DNA from: Euleptes europaea
Taxonomy: Eukaryota; Chordata; Lepidosauria; Squamata; Sphaerodactylidae
Direction: 5' to 3'
DNA: 64,000 nt
Assembly: GCF_029931775.1 (NCBI RefSeq)
Contig: NC_079322.1
Location: forward strand, 23,510,542 to 23,574,541
Every line of letters starts with the position of its first letter. Position 1 is the first letter of the stretch. A program made the translations under genes and the position numbers. The notes under the pieces are model-generated. The model made no database searches. It was not told the DNA's origin and saw only the letters and a program-made list of their open reading frames with translations. Of the stretch, positions 1-11,026 are shown one piece after another.

Positions 1-554
1 GGCATCCCGCACCAGAGAGCTCACTCTAGTGTTGCACAGCTACTCTTGGAAACCCACATGCTAGTGGAGACTTTTGGTCCAGGAGGCTAAGGTCGTCCAG
101 ATACTTGAACTCAAAAAAACATAACTACATTGCTTGTTCCTGCTAAAGCATCCACCTTCCTTGTACACTAACCTTTGTGGTGATGGGTGGTTTTCATCTT
201 CTCCCATTGCTCCTCTATTTCTGCATCATGCCTGGTGTCTCTACGCTTGTGCGGAGGCTTGCGTACCCCTCTCTTCTTCGGTGTGCATTCTGCGTGCAGA
301 ATCAATCAGGTTTATGAAACCCAGTTTGGATGGATTAACAGAGTTATTCCCTCTATTGTTGTAGTAGGGAATTTGCACCAAAGTCCCAGAAGTCTTACTG
401 GCCCATCTGCCAGCCTGACTAGCCTATTCTTAAACTAATGAGAATCTGTAGAACAGTGTCATATGACTCGTTCTCAGGGCTAATTGATGTAACAGCATTT
501 TTAGATTAGGGCCACACTACATGTACAGTGGGGATCTGCAACTAGATCTGTGGC

Positions 555-642
555 GGGAGGGGGGAGTTGTGAATTTCCTGCATTGTGCAGGGAGTTGGAC
601 TAGATAACCCTGGTGGTCCCTTCCAACTCTATGCTTCTATGG
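555..642 (+). mobile_element. CR1 LINE 3'-end fragment
   Basis: The phrase tgcagggagttggactagat followed by cccttccaactctatgcttct is the typical 3' terminus of amniote CR1 LINEs. Only the last ~90 bp are present. Confidence 0.75.
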
Positions 643-789
643 ATATGCAGTTATCTGCAAGAGAGAGTCATGAGTGGATCGGGACTCAACCTGCCCTGCA
701 CCATTTTCCCAACTGAAACACACACACACGCACCCCTAACTGCTTTAAGCCCTGGTAGGGAAAGACACATGGATAGGAACTTAATACAA

Positions 790-1005
790 GAGCCAGTGTG
801 GTACAGCGGTAAGGAAGCGTGTTGTTCTGGGAGACAAGTTCAGATCTCTACTCACCAGGAAACTCCCTGGGTGACCTTGGGTAGGTCATTCTTGCAGCCT
901 AACCTAACTCACAGAGCTGATGTGAAGATAAGATAGAGGAAAAGAATGATTATGTACATCTAGGCGAGCTGCTTGGAAGGAGGGTAGGATAAAAGGTACT
1001 AAACA
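790..1005 (+). mobile_element. Old tRNA-derived SINE (B-type, degenerate)
   Basis: It starts with agtgtggtacagcggtaagg, a degraded A-box head. It continues through a ctgggtgaccttgggtaggtca core and ends near gagggtaggataaaaggt. It belongs with the ggtgtagtggttaag-headed SINEs found throughout the window. Confidence 0.6.
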
Positions 1006-1170
1006 AACTTGGCTTCTGTCTGCTGTAGCTCAAATGTCTCCTTCCCAGCTGTTTTTCAGCTGGAGACATTGGAGAAAGGGTGGAATAGAAGAGTTAGAGG
1101 TACCACACTTTTTTAAATTGCTGCAATAGTCTTTACTTCAATCAAGAGTTTGTGGATTGTAATGCCCAAT

Positions 1171-1202
1171 CTATGCCTCCTTTCGCCAATTTGTTCTCCC
1201 TC
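1171..1202 (-). CDS. BUC: Probable BUC terminal coding exon
   Basis: The acceptor ttgttcctgcccacag is strong and in the right phase. It gives a 32-nt coding end, GGRTNWRKEA then TAG, when joined to the long exon. This is the best candidate seen in the 1.2 kb left of the long exon. The alternative is retention of the intron after 2441, which would end the protein with SGKKKNGAYTW about 11 codons into the intron (stop at 2409). Confidence 0.5.
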
Positions 1203-4200
1203 CTGTGGGCAGGAACAAGAACAGAAGCCAAAACAATAAATCACAGAGTGCCGGAGCATAACTAAAAACGAGACATTCGAATATGCACTAAAGAGATAAA
1301 GCCATACCTGGCTCTCTGCTTTTGGATGTTGGAGAGAGTCCACCATGAAGCAAGCTAGCAAACTTGGGCTTAGCACCACTTCTTAGCCAGTAGTCATCGA
1401 CTGCAACTCCTTCACCTTCCTTCAGTAGCTTTCCTGGTCAAAGAGTTAAGGAAGTAAAATGCCAATCAGTTGCTTCATACCTTGATCTTATAAATGTTAG
1501 CAAGCATATCATCAGTCTATGGAGCTGAAAACAGAGTGTTCAGAAATGCCTCTAGAATTACATTTTACAGCTAGCATCCATTTACTATTTGGTCATTGCC
1601 CATTAGATCTTCTTACCCCACCTCCCATGCATTGATTTAATTTTTTTGTGCCGTCAAGTCACAGTTTACTTTTGGCGACCCTGTAGGGTTTTCAAGGGAA
1701 GAGATGTTCACAGGTGGCTTGCCATTGCCTGCCTCTATGCCACGACCCTTGTATTCCTTGGAGGTCTTCCATCCAAATACTAACCAGGGCTGACCCTGCT
1801 TAGCTTCTGAGGTCTGAACGAGATCAGGCTAGCCTGGGGCTATCCAGGTCAGGGCCCAATTTAATAGCAGAACTTAATAATGTGCACTTTGGTTTGCAAT
1901 AATCCTAGCGAGACTAGGTTGTTTGCCTCCTCCGGCTCAAGGATAGGACATTCCTTCTAGTTAAAGAAGACTTTCAATAGATGCTGAATTTCCATGAAGA
2001 AGCACCACAAGTTACTACGTTAGAATCATGATATACGAATGTGCATGAACTTGTATGTCCTAGACCAGGGGTGTCAAAAATAAGGCTTGTGGGCTGGATC
2101 TGGCCCCTTGAGAGCTCTTATCTGGCCCATGAGCCAGCCAGCTTCCCCCCCCCCCTCTCGATCTGGGCTGGCGAGGCATCGCCCGACCCGACCAAGTGAC
2201 ATTTGTGTCATATCCGGCCCTCCTAACAACTGAGTTTGACACCTAGGAACCAGTGCAATGGGGCCTTCAGCAGTCTGATGGACATTCAGCCAATCAGCCT
2301 CAAAGTATTCTCCCACTCCAGATTCAGGCGCTTAAAAGCTTCATCCCCCTCCCACTCACTTTCAATAGGCAAAAGATCACAGACAAAAAGAATGCTGCTG
2401 TAGAAGTTTTACCAAGTATAAGCGCCATTTTTTTTTTTACCTGAATACCTTTGGAAATTTTTTCTGTGCTCAAGCTCTTCAAGTTGTTGGGCTATTGGTC
2501 TCTTCAGATAGAAGTTGTAGTCATCACAAAGCTCTTCATCCTCTTCTTCGTCCTTCAGCTTGTTAGCCAGTCTGGAAATTTTTATTTTTTCTTGAGCAGG
2601 CCAATTGATGAGCTGTGCTGGAACAGCATTTTTGGGTACCTTCCAAAACACTTGCTGGCCATCCTGTCGGTAGAGGCCATATTTGGCAGGGGGTAAAGTC
2701 CCATAAGGAGCGACCCCTCGGATCAAGTAGTATTCTTCCTGTTCCTCCTCTTCCTCCTCATCCTCCGCTTCTTTCACCCAATATTCTTCAGAGTCGTCGG
2801 CTTCTGATGGCGACCAACTCTTAGCAGCTTTTTTCTTCAGTGAATAGAGCTTCTTTCTACTGGAAGACTTACCCAGAGTACCCAGCTTCCTACATCGGCT
2901 GGAGAGCTCTTTAATCTTGATCCTGGAACAGCTCTTCACATTCCTGCTCTCACTAACACCGACCTTCTCTCCTCCCACCACTTCCTTGTCTTCATTGAGG
3001 AAACCTCCACTTTTTATTTTCTCTCTCTCTGAGCCCTCTGTGCTTTTTTTGAAGGGATGAACACCCTTTTGAAATGCGTGGCCAGGGGCAAAATAAGACA
3101 CTGGTACATTATCAAGGGATGAGCCTTCATCCACAGAAGATATCTCGTCAGAGGTAAGACTGAGCACACTAGGGCGTTTTCTTTGGGACACATACATGTT
3201 CTGGTTGGTGTCCATGTAGTCCAAGCAAGCCAGCCAACTGTCGGAAGGAATGTATTTCTCAGACTCATCACACCATAGGCTTCTTTCTAGAGTTGCTTGA
3301 CTTCCAAGGGACACCTCGTTATTTTCTTCCAGTTTCTTAGGGAAACCGGCATCATTTGTTTTCTCTCTATCAGACAGAAATGGTTCATTTTGTTGAACCT
3401 GGTCTGATGCCTCTTGAGGAGTTTTTGAACCAACTGACCTTTTTGAGCCAGAAGATCTTTTGGACATCAGATCTTCTTGCCTTGCTCCTACCGAGTCATG
3501 TTTAGTTGATTCAGCCATCTGCGCTGCTTTGGTTTTATCTGGTGGGGATCTTGTCCAGTGGCTTGTGGTCCCTGGTTTTTCGGCATCCTGTTTTCCTTTA
3601 TGTTGAGTCTCTTTCTCCTGCCCATCCTCAAGAGCCTTTTGCTCCTCTGGATATGTGATACTGGGCACCAACTCCCCTCGTTCACGGGGCCCATACACAA
3701 CTCCTTCACAGGAAGCCAGAACAAACACATCTCTTTGCATTACATTCTCTGGGACTGACTTCTCCGCCACATCATATAGAGGGATGGTTTCTTTGAAGGA
3801 CTTCCATAACTGAATGGCAGGGGCACCGTCATTATCATACTCTATTCTGACTTCCTCTTTTTCGTAGGCATAGCTTGGTGGGGGGAGGCTTCGGAGCTGT
3901 ACAGACCCTGAAGAGCTCTTGGCAAAGTCTCTGTCGGAAACAGTAGAAAACACAGACCTATCCTGTTTTTCCAAGGGGCTTTCAGTTCCTTTAACAGTAC
4001 TAGAGGGGGTGTAAGCTGTATTTCCAGCACTGCAGCCTTGAACTTCCATACCGTGATCCTGATGCTTTTTCAGTTTACTTTCAGACTGTTTCACATCTGT
4101 CTGGGTTTCTTTAGTCTCCGTTCGTCTCCCTGGGCTGTAGTGCCTGACCTGTGTCGCTTGACGAAACATGGGTGAGGGTACGTGACCGTTAAAATAAGGT

Positions 4201-6684
4201 CTTCTGTTCACTCTTACATGCATGGGATGCTGTGGGACAAGAAATCCCGGGTAGTCATGGAGAGGTATAGAATAGATTGGGTAATATGGATTTCCACTCC
4301 TAAAGCCTAGACAAACAAGAAACACACACATTTTATCAATAGAATATTCTCCAAGATGTTCCTGACTTCCAAGTTCGCTAGTTTATTACACTGCAGATCC
4401 CCAGACCTTTAACAAGACCAGATAAGCCATTCTCTAGATGGAAACCTTTCATACCAGCTGATGTAGGGTTGCCAGCTCTGGGTTAGGAAATACTTGGAGA
4501 TTTTGGGGGTGGAATCTGAGGAGGGTGGGGTTTGGAGGGGGGAGGGACTTCAGTGCCATAGAGTCCAATTGCCAATGTGGCCATTTTCTCCAGGGGAACT
4601 GATCTCTGCTGGCTGGAGATCAGTTGTAATAGCAGGAGATCTCCCGCCACCACCTGGAGGCTGGCAACCCTAAGCTGATGGTACAGCTTTGTCCTCCATC
4701 AGACTACTTTCCTTCCGTATTGGAAATCTGTGAACACTGCATAGTTAAACCATTTTTACTTCAATTTATGTCATAGGGAACTAGAAGCCCACAGAATTCA
4801 ACAAAGACCCACATCTGCTGAACTGTATAGCCATTCCTGACCCACCCTTGCAATTTTAGCACATTGTTTAGCCATTTTGAATTGCCTGACAAACTTAAAG
4901 AATTTCCCCACCACACATGCAACTAAGTAAACTTAAGTAAACTTAAAGGAAGGCCAGTATACTTGCTGATTTTCATTAAAGGCATCTCTTGCCAACAGCT
5001 TTACACATCTTGGCTATGGGACCAGGACTCCAAGTGTAAGCCCTATAGTTTTCAGTGGGACTTGCTCTGTGCAATGCAGGCTTAGATTCATAATGGATGA
5101 ATGCTCTGAAGAAGCATTTAAGGGTTTTTCTTTCTACTCCACCCCTCCCCAAATTGTTAACAGATGACTAAGACAAATGAACCAAATGAAGTAATTCTAG
5201 TGTTCCATTCCAGATTACTCTGCCTTCTTCAAAAGAACTTGACAAGTAGGCTTAGAGTTGCTAACCTCCAGGTGGTGGCTGAAGATCTCCTGGGATTACA
5301 ACTGATCTCCAGGTGACAGATCAGTTCACCTGGAGAAAATGGGTGCTTTGGAAAGTGGACTGTGTGGCATTATAAATCATACCCCATTGAAGACCCTCCC
5401 CAAACCCTGCCATCCTCAGGCTCCCCTCCCCAAATCTCCAGGTATTTCCCAACCCAGAGCTGGCAACCCTAGATAAGTGCCAAAGAGAAAGTGCTGAATT
5501 AGAATCCATTAACACTCAAGACAATTAGGGTTGCCAGGTCCATCTTTGCAACTGGTGGGAGGTTTTGGGGGAGAGCCTGAGGAGGGCGGGATTTGGGGAG
5601 GGGAGGGACTTCAATGCCATAGAGTCCAATTGCTAAAGCGGCCATTTTCTCCAGGTGAACTGATCTCTTATCTGCTGGAGATGAGTTGTAATAGCAGGAG
5701 ATCTCCAGCCACTACCTGGAGGTTGGCAACCCTAAAGACAACACAGGCCCTAAGGCTGCAATGATACCCTGAAGTCTTAATCCCATATAGGGGCTAACAT
5801 TCCACAGTCCAACACCTTACAAATATTGAAGTTATACTCCCTCATTTCATCCTGCATTAGATCTGATGTTAATTCCACTTTGTTGTTTGCTGGAAGCGTC
5901 TCTGAACCCATTACTCTTTTGGTTGATCTCATTTTTACATCAGCCTCCCTTTGAAGCATTCACCCCTTTCTGCTCTGTATATGGTCAGGCCTCATAGACT
6001 GACACTCCCATGCAGCTGAGGAAGCAAGCATACGCTCACAAACACTTATGTTGAAAAAGTTTTAGTCTTCACGAGTCTCCTGAGGAGATGAAGTGTTTCC
6101 TGTCACTACCTGCAAGTTTCTGACAGTTTTACACATTGAAGTTCTGCTACTAACACCACTGACCAAAGAAGATCTCCCGTAGAAGATGGAGAAACACTAG
6201 CCTGATAACTAAAACTATAGGGACACCTATATAAGTATACTATATTATACGAACATTAACCAGATACATAAGTCAGAGGAAGCTTTGGACATTAACTTCC
6301 AACATGAAAGTTAACAGAAAGCTTAAAGCTCTTTCACACATGCCAAATAATCAATTTTCAATGCACTTTGTAACTGGATTTTACTGTGCGGAACGGCAAA
6401 GTTCACTTGCGAACTATCATTAAAGTGGATTGAAAGTGTATTATTCAGTGTGTGTGAATGCGCCCCAAGTGTTTTAGTACCAACAGTTGCTCAAGCTACC
6501 TATTCCCCCCATCATTTGTTACTTGCCTTACCTGTGGTAGGAATGCCATATGGGTTGTACATAGGGCCAAGGAAGCATGGATTCGGGAATATTTGCTGAG
6601 CAGTCGGTTGTGCGTAAAAAAAGGGCTCTTGGGTTGTGGAAAAGGGTCCATTTTTTGAGGCTGAAGCAGCATTCATTTTCTAGG
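1171..6684 (-). CDS. BUC: Bucky ball / Velo1-like germ plasm organiser gene (BUC)
   Basis: Three coding exons on the minus strand (6676-6532, 4306-2441, 1202-1171) join in phase to about 680 residues. The N-terminus is rich in aromatic residues, P, N and Q (EPFFYAQP, NPYYPIYSIPLHDYPGFLVP, then HPMHVRVNRRPYF at about residues 75-87), followed by RRTETKETQTD (about 109-119). This matches the conserved N-terminal block of zebrafish Bucky ball and Xenopus Velo1. The middle is low-complexity, S/K/E-rich and probably disordered. The C-terminal part has an acidic run (about 561-573), then YYLIRG and DDYNFYLKRPI. In fish and frog the family is a maternal oocyte protein that nucleates the Balbiani body and germ plasm by prion-like self-assembly; here that role is inferred. 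Zebrafish Buc is 639 residues, so the length fits. No break is seen in the long exon. The 5' UTR continues right of 6684, location unknown. Confidence 0.82.
1645..1857 (-). mobile_element. 5S-rRNA-derived SINE
   Basis: Read on the minus strand, the left part (gaacgagatcaggctagc reversed, then AAGCTAAGCAGGGTC and CTGGTTAGTATTTGGATG) matches the internal control region of 5S rRNA. It is followed by a body ending in a BovB-like ggcgacc...gtcaagtcaca segment. This is a 5S-headed SINE, not a functional 5S gene, because the 5' part of 5S is missing or degraded. Confidence 0.72.
2066..2245. mobile_element. hAT-like non-autonomous element
   Basis: The left end is CAGGGGTGTCAAA and the right end TTTGACACCTAG, an imperfect inverted pair typical of short hAT derivatives. 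The interior has a ctggcccatgagccagccag hairpin and a run of about 13 C. The target duplication is unclear. Confidence 0.55.
2441..4306 (-). CDS. BUC: BUC long coding exon
   Basis: The acceptor is tttgtctag|GC at 4306 and the donor TTCAG|gtaaaa at 2440. The exon is 1866 nt: two bases completing the split glycine codon, 621 full codons and one base. It carries the rest of the conserved N-terminal block, the ETQTD motif, the Ser/Lys/Glu-rich middle with a basic KKLYSLKKKAAK patch, and the acidic C-terminal region. The open frame is uninterrupted over its whole length, which argues for a functional gene. Confidence 0.85.
4464..4672 (+). mobile_element. TAGGGTTGCC hAT-type MITE, copy 1 (reference)
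   Basis: This 209-bp element starts TAGGGTTGCCA and ends TGGCAACCCTA. It is flanked by an exact 8-bp duplication, agctgatg (4456-4463 and 4673-4680). The 8-bp duplication and terminal sequence mark the hAT superfamily. There is no coding capacity. The body carries the marks seen in all copies: gagattttgggggtgg, cagtgccatagagtccaatt and ggagatcagttgtaatagca. It sits in the BUC intron. Confidence 0.85.
5253..5471 (-). mobile_element. hAT-type MITE, copy 2
   Basis: Reverse-orientation copy of the family at 4464, running from tagagttgctaacctccagg to gagctggcaaccctag. It lies in the BUC intron. The flanking duplication is not clear. Confidence 0.8.
5526..5734 (+). mobile_element. hAT-type MITE, copy 3
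   Basis: Full-length 209-bp copy flanked by aagacaat and aagacaac, an 8-bp duplication with one mismatch. It lies in the BUC intron only 54 bp from copy 2 and in the opposite orientation, so the pair could fold as an inverted repeat in the BUC pre-mRNA. Confidence 0.85.
6532..6676 (-). CDS. BUC: BUC coding exon 1 (start exon)
   Basis: The ATG (6676-6674) is in good context, with A at -3. The exon encodes MNAASASKNGPFSTTQEPFF and continues to GIPTT, 48 codons plus one base. The donor reads CACAG|gtaagg. A polypyrimidine acceptor (tctattttag) lies just upstream at 6685, so at least one untranslated exon lies further right. Confidence 0.82.
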
Positions 6685-6869
6685 CTAAAATAGACAAGCA
6701 GCTAATGTCATACATGGGGCAACCTTTTCTAAACCATATTCTGCCTCAGGTAGTCAAGGAGGAGGGAGACCCAGACAGACAACGGAGGAGCAAATGTATC
6801 TAGATATTCCTCCTTGTAGCAAAGGCAGCTTAGGAAGATCCTCCAGGTGACGTTACACACATGCCCCAC

Positions 6870-7089
6870 TAGGGGGGCCAGCCTCCAGGTGGGCTCGGGG
6901 GATACCCTGGAATTACAGCTCATCTCTAGACTACGGAGATCAGTTCCCCTGGAGAAAAATGGGAGCTTTGGAGGGTGGACTCTATGGCATTATACCTCAT
7001 TGAGGTCCTTCCCCTCTCCAAACCCTGTCCTCCTCAGGCTCCTTCCCCAAAATCTCTAGGTATTTCTCAACCCGGAGCTGGCAACCCTA
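6870..7089 (-). mobile_element. hAT-type MITE, copy 4
   Basis: Reverse copy starting taggggggccagcctccagg and ending ggagctggcaaccctac. It is diverged at its left end, and no clear flanking duplication is visible. Confidence 0.78.
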
Positions 7090-7673
7090 CTAAGGCTGTT
7101 ATACGCCATAAACACTCTAGTCATATGGGCCAGACAGAGAAGTGAAACACATACACCAGCCATGCCCACCTTGTGAGTTATATTTTTGCAGAACGGCACT
7201 AGAGCTACACTACTACGGAATAACAGAGAACCTCAAAAAAGAACCCTCAGAGAGGCTACCTTACATAGGGTTGCCACCTTTTGAACAGGTCCCTCTAGGT
7301 GTCCCTTAATATCAGTTTGATCCATAGCTAGTGCTGCTTACAGTGTAGAGAAAAACGCCCCGCCCCAGTAAGAGAAGCTTAATGGGATGTTGCCTGGTGA
7401 TGTCATTTACCTCCATTACATGAAAAGCTTCAGCTGTACCTTTTCCCACATTAAGCCTCTATTAAAGGGGCAGGATGGTTTTCTCTCCCTTCAGGTTGCT
7501 TGCAACCCCACCCACAGCAAACACCAGGTGATGTTATCTACCTGCATGCCATATTAAGCTTCCAGTACCCATTACTATGTATTAAGCCTTTGCTAAAGGA
7601 ACAGGATGTTTTTCTCTTGGCCAGTTAGCAATCCTTCTCTTAGAACTGGATCTAATGCATGTTTATTTAGAAA

Positions 7674-7882
7674 GAGGGTTGCCAGCTGTGGCTTGGGAAA
7701 TACCTTGAGATTTTGGGGGTGGAGCCTGAGGAGGACAGGGCTTGGGGAGGGACTTCAATGGGGTATAATGCCATATAGAGTCTACCTTCCAAAGCGGCCT
7801 TTTTCTCCAAGCAAACTAATCTCTGTTGCCTGGAGATCAGTTGTAATAGCGGAAGACCACCACATGGAGGTTGGCAGCCCTA
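7674..7882 (+). mobile_element. hAT-type MITE, copy 5
   Basis: Plus-orientation copy from gagggttgccagctgtggc to ggttggcagccctaa. The internal sequence is well conserved, but the flanking duplication has decayed. Confidence 0.78.
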
Positions 7883-8885
7883 AGAACCCAGTACACTATA
7901 GAGCCAGATTATCAGCTTTGAATCAAAGTAGCCATTTCTAACTAAACCAAAGCAATTAGAGCGCAGACTTCCCACCCTTACAACTCATCTACCCCACCCA
8001 CGTTAATTCAAAAGAAGAAGAAATCTTCCTACAAACCTCCCTGTAACTTCAGTATTATTAGGACCCCACCCCAAGCTACAAATAAAATTATCTTTTGCTT
8101 AGCATTATTAAGACAAGCTGTGTATTAAGATACATGCCTAAGGATACAGCAAATAGAGGGTGAGCAAAAGGGAAAGCCATTCAGTTAAATGGGAACATTA
8201 GCCTACCTACCTCTGCTGGAACCAAAAGACAGTAAAGCAATGAAGAGCCCTTCTAACAAGTGGTTGTTCTCATTAAAGAAAAGCAAAAGGCTTTTTGTCT
8301 GAACCCTCTTCTCGCAGACCAGACACCCTCCTGCCTTCTAGCTGCTTTTAACCCTTTGGTATTGAACCAAAGGTCCCAGCTGTTGATACAGCCGAAGGCA
8401 GCCCAGCAAGAACCCAATCCAGCATTCCTCTGGTCTTTCTTAAGAATCACAGGAACCCCCCCCCCTCCTGGTCTTTCATAAGAATCACAGGACTAGGACC
8501 CCCCCCCTCAAATGCCTGTAACTAATTTAATGCTACAGCCACCAACAGAACAACATACTCCCGTACTGTGTTAGATACCTCCACTCAAGGCCGTTAAGGT
8601 GCACCTATATGGTTCCCTCGGGTATTTATGCTCAAGCTTCTAACAGATACACAGTCACTGTTGCAGGAAGAAGTTTTGATCCTGCGAATACTTAGCGCTA
8701 TCCTGTACCCACGACCATCACCAGCAAACCTCTTTTGCTTGCCACTTCTGTGAAGCCTAACCTCATGCAGAGTTAGACCACCCCAGCTTAGGTGAAGCCA
8801 GCTTCTCAGGTGTGAAACTTTGCATTTTAAAGCCTAAATATACATTTGATAGAAGGGGGAGTCATGTATATTCTTTCATTTAGAA

Positions 8886-9160
8886 GTATTGGCTAGAGTG
8901 TGGGATTCAGATCTGAGAGCCTCCGGTTTCAATTCCCACTCAGACATAAAAGCTCACTGAGTTACTTTGGCCTGTTCCTCTAAGCCTAACCAACCTTACA
9001 AGGTTCATACCCTGCCAGAAACTGTGTTAGTCCTTAAGGTGCTACTGGACTCTTGCTCTTTTCTACAACCTTGCAAGATTAGCCTTGAGATACTATTGAG
9101 AAGCAGAGGATGATGGACATCGCCCTCAGCTAGTTGGAAGAAAGGTGGGATAAAAAAAAA
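8886..9160 (+). mobile_element. Old tRNA-type SINE split by a 61-bp insertion
   Basis: A degenerate SINE of the ggtgtagtggttaag type is interrupted at 9006-9066. The insert carries tgttagtccttaaggtgcta followed by ctggactcttgctc. The host sequence is duplicated as aaccttacaaggtt (8992-9005) and aaccttgcaagatt (9067-9080). The 14-bp duplication with two mismatches marks a retrotransposition-style insertion of a short Penelope-like/related tail. Confidence 0.55.
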
Positions 9161-9486
9161 AGTATATCTGTTTCCTGTGTGAAACAGGAAAATCTGGTGG
9201 CAAATTGTACTATGGTGCAGGGAGAGTGCATTATCCAAATTCTGTCAAAGCAACTTAAGTCTATAATTCACTGTCTTCTCACAGTCTTCTAGATTTCAGC
9301 TATGACAATAGTTTCTGGATAGCGATCACTTCTTTCAACTAAACTATTTTCGGATTTAATTGTACTTCGCCTATAACATTTCATTGACTATTTCTAAAGT
9401 TTCAAGATCAACATTTTCCGTTGACACCTTTTTAATTACCTGAACAGTGGATGCTCAATTACACGACAATTAAAGCCAATTTATAA

Positions 9487-9572
9487 TGCAACCCTGGACA
9501 GTTACTCCAGTCTAAGCCCACTGAAATTCATAGGCTTAGTTTGGAGTAACTCTGTTTAGGATTGCACTGTTA
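9487..9572. repeat. Short palindromic interspersed repeat
   Basis: gttactccagtctaagccca is mirrored by taggcttagtttggagtaac, giving a near-palindrome of about 85 bp. A similar but shorter element lies at 34203-34257. No coding content. Confidence 0.6.
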
Positions 9573-10301
9573 AAGTTAGCGTTTTAGATGAGCAATTGTA
9601 TAGAGTTCAGTGATGTGCCCTAATTCCATTCACTTACATTCAGTATAAGGTTCTAGTCTTGGATTCAAAAGAATGTCTCCTCAGGAGTAAGATTCCCAAA
9701 TGTGGCTTTGACAGCAATCCTAAGCAGTTCTGCTCAGAAGCAAATCCCATTTTATCTAACAGGGCTTACTCTCAGGAAAGTGTTCTCAGGATAGAAGGCT
9801 TTCTCTCCCACCCCTCACATTGCAACCCTAAATACCCCCTGGGATGGTGTTCCAGGACCAGCATTTCTGGGGGCGTTTTGGGCTGCAGTGGAATGGGGGA
9901 AAGTTGCGCTCTGTGGGCAAAAATCCTTCTGCCTGCAGAAATGCTTAATTGATCCTAGCCCTAGACTTCCACTTCAGCTCCTAGTTTGTGTATAACCTGC
10001 AGTTAGCTCTGGATGTCCTTCACAGACTCCTTTAAAAAAATGAAAATCTTTAACCCATTCCAAGGATAATTTGGTGGAGAGAAAGGGTATGTAACTCATT
10101 TGACCACTGCTGTTTCACTTTAGGAACCTGGAAGGGAGATAATTTGGAACACAGAAATGGTGGACTTCTCCTTCCTTAGGTTCAAAGATCCCATTTTTTT
10201 TCAGTTTTAAAAAGTGTCAGGGCTTCATTACATATGTTTGAACTCAATGTATAATTAGCATTTAAAGATACTGTCTGAAACACTGGAAGTAGCAGGTACA
10301 T

Positions 10302-10787
10302 TAGGGTTGCCAGCTGCAGGCGGGGAAATACCTGGAGTTTTTGGGGGTGGAGCCTGAGGAGGGCGGGGTTTGGAGGGGGAGGGGCTTCAGTGACATAGAG
10401 TCCAATTGCCAAGTGGCCATTTGCTCCAGGGGAACTGATCTCTGTCGCCAGGAGATCAGTTATAATAGTGGGAGATATCCAGCCTTGAAACGTGCACCAA
10501 CGACTAGCCACACATTCTCTTTTTATTTGAATTGATTTATTGACTTTTGGACCCCTTATATATTACACATTGGAACGGACGTTTTCCGCTGACCTGAGGT
10601 TTCTTGCTGCCATAACGTGGAGTTGTTTATCCACATGTTGTATGGATTTTGAGTTTGTGATTTAACTGTTGATTTCACATTTGTTGTTGCATGAAGTAAT
10701 GCCTTTATTATAATTTTTCATATATATTTACCAGTTGGTGTTTATTATTGAGCCTCCGTGCTGACCACCTGGAGGTTGGCAACCCTA
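10302..10787 (+). mobile_element. hAT-type MITE, copy 6, with a nested 280-bp insertion
   Basis: The MITE ends are flanked by an exact aggtacat duplication (10294-10301 and 10788-10795). The body is intact up to agatatccagcc (10484) and resumes at ccacctggaggttggc (10765). The 280 bp between them are foreign. Confidence 0.82.
10485..10764 (+). mobile_element. Insertion inside MITE copy 6, possibly a Penelope-like 3' end
   Basis: The insert begins ttgaaacgtgcacc, is AT-rich and has no open frame. Its start resembles the GAAAC side of the hammerhead-like motifs found elsewhere in this window, followed by an AT-rich tail. Family assignment is tentative. No target duplication is seen. Confidence 0.35.
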
Positions 10788-11026
10788 AGGTACATAGCTA
10801 TGCATAGTCACTGAGAGCTATAAATTAAGTTTCATTCGTGTGAAATTAAAGTTTTTTCCCCTTCAGAAAATGAGGTTTGTGGGTGGAAAGGACATAAAAT
10901 ATTTTTTGTAAACAGATGGTATGCAGCAGAAGTTGGGAAGCACCAGAGAGCTATTCAATATCTGGTGGCCAGTTCTTGTGCAGGTTGGGAAGTAATCAAG
11001 AACATGCCGCACAAATGACATCACAT

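Larger units (their letters stand above)
1..1170. other. Downstream of BUC: repeats, no gene seen
   Basis: No coding exon is recognised here. The stretch holds a CR1 tail (about 555-642) and an old tRNA-type SINE (about 790-1005). The 3' UTR of BUC presumably lies in the right-hand part, but no convincing poly(A) signal was picked out. Confidence 0.5.

Noticed and set aside
2409-4331. Taking the 640-codon open frame as the whole BUC protein, starting MCVFLVCLGF
   Set aside because: The first codons lie in the intron upstream of a good acceptor at 4306. The true start exon with family-like sequence is at 6676-6532.
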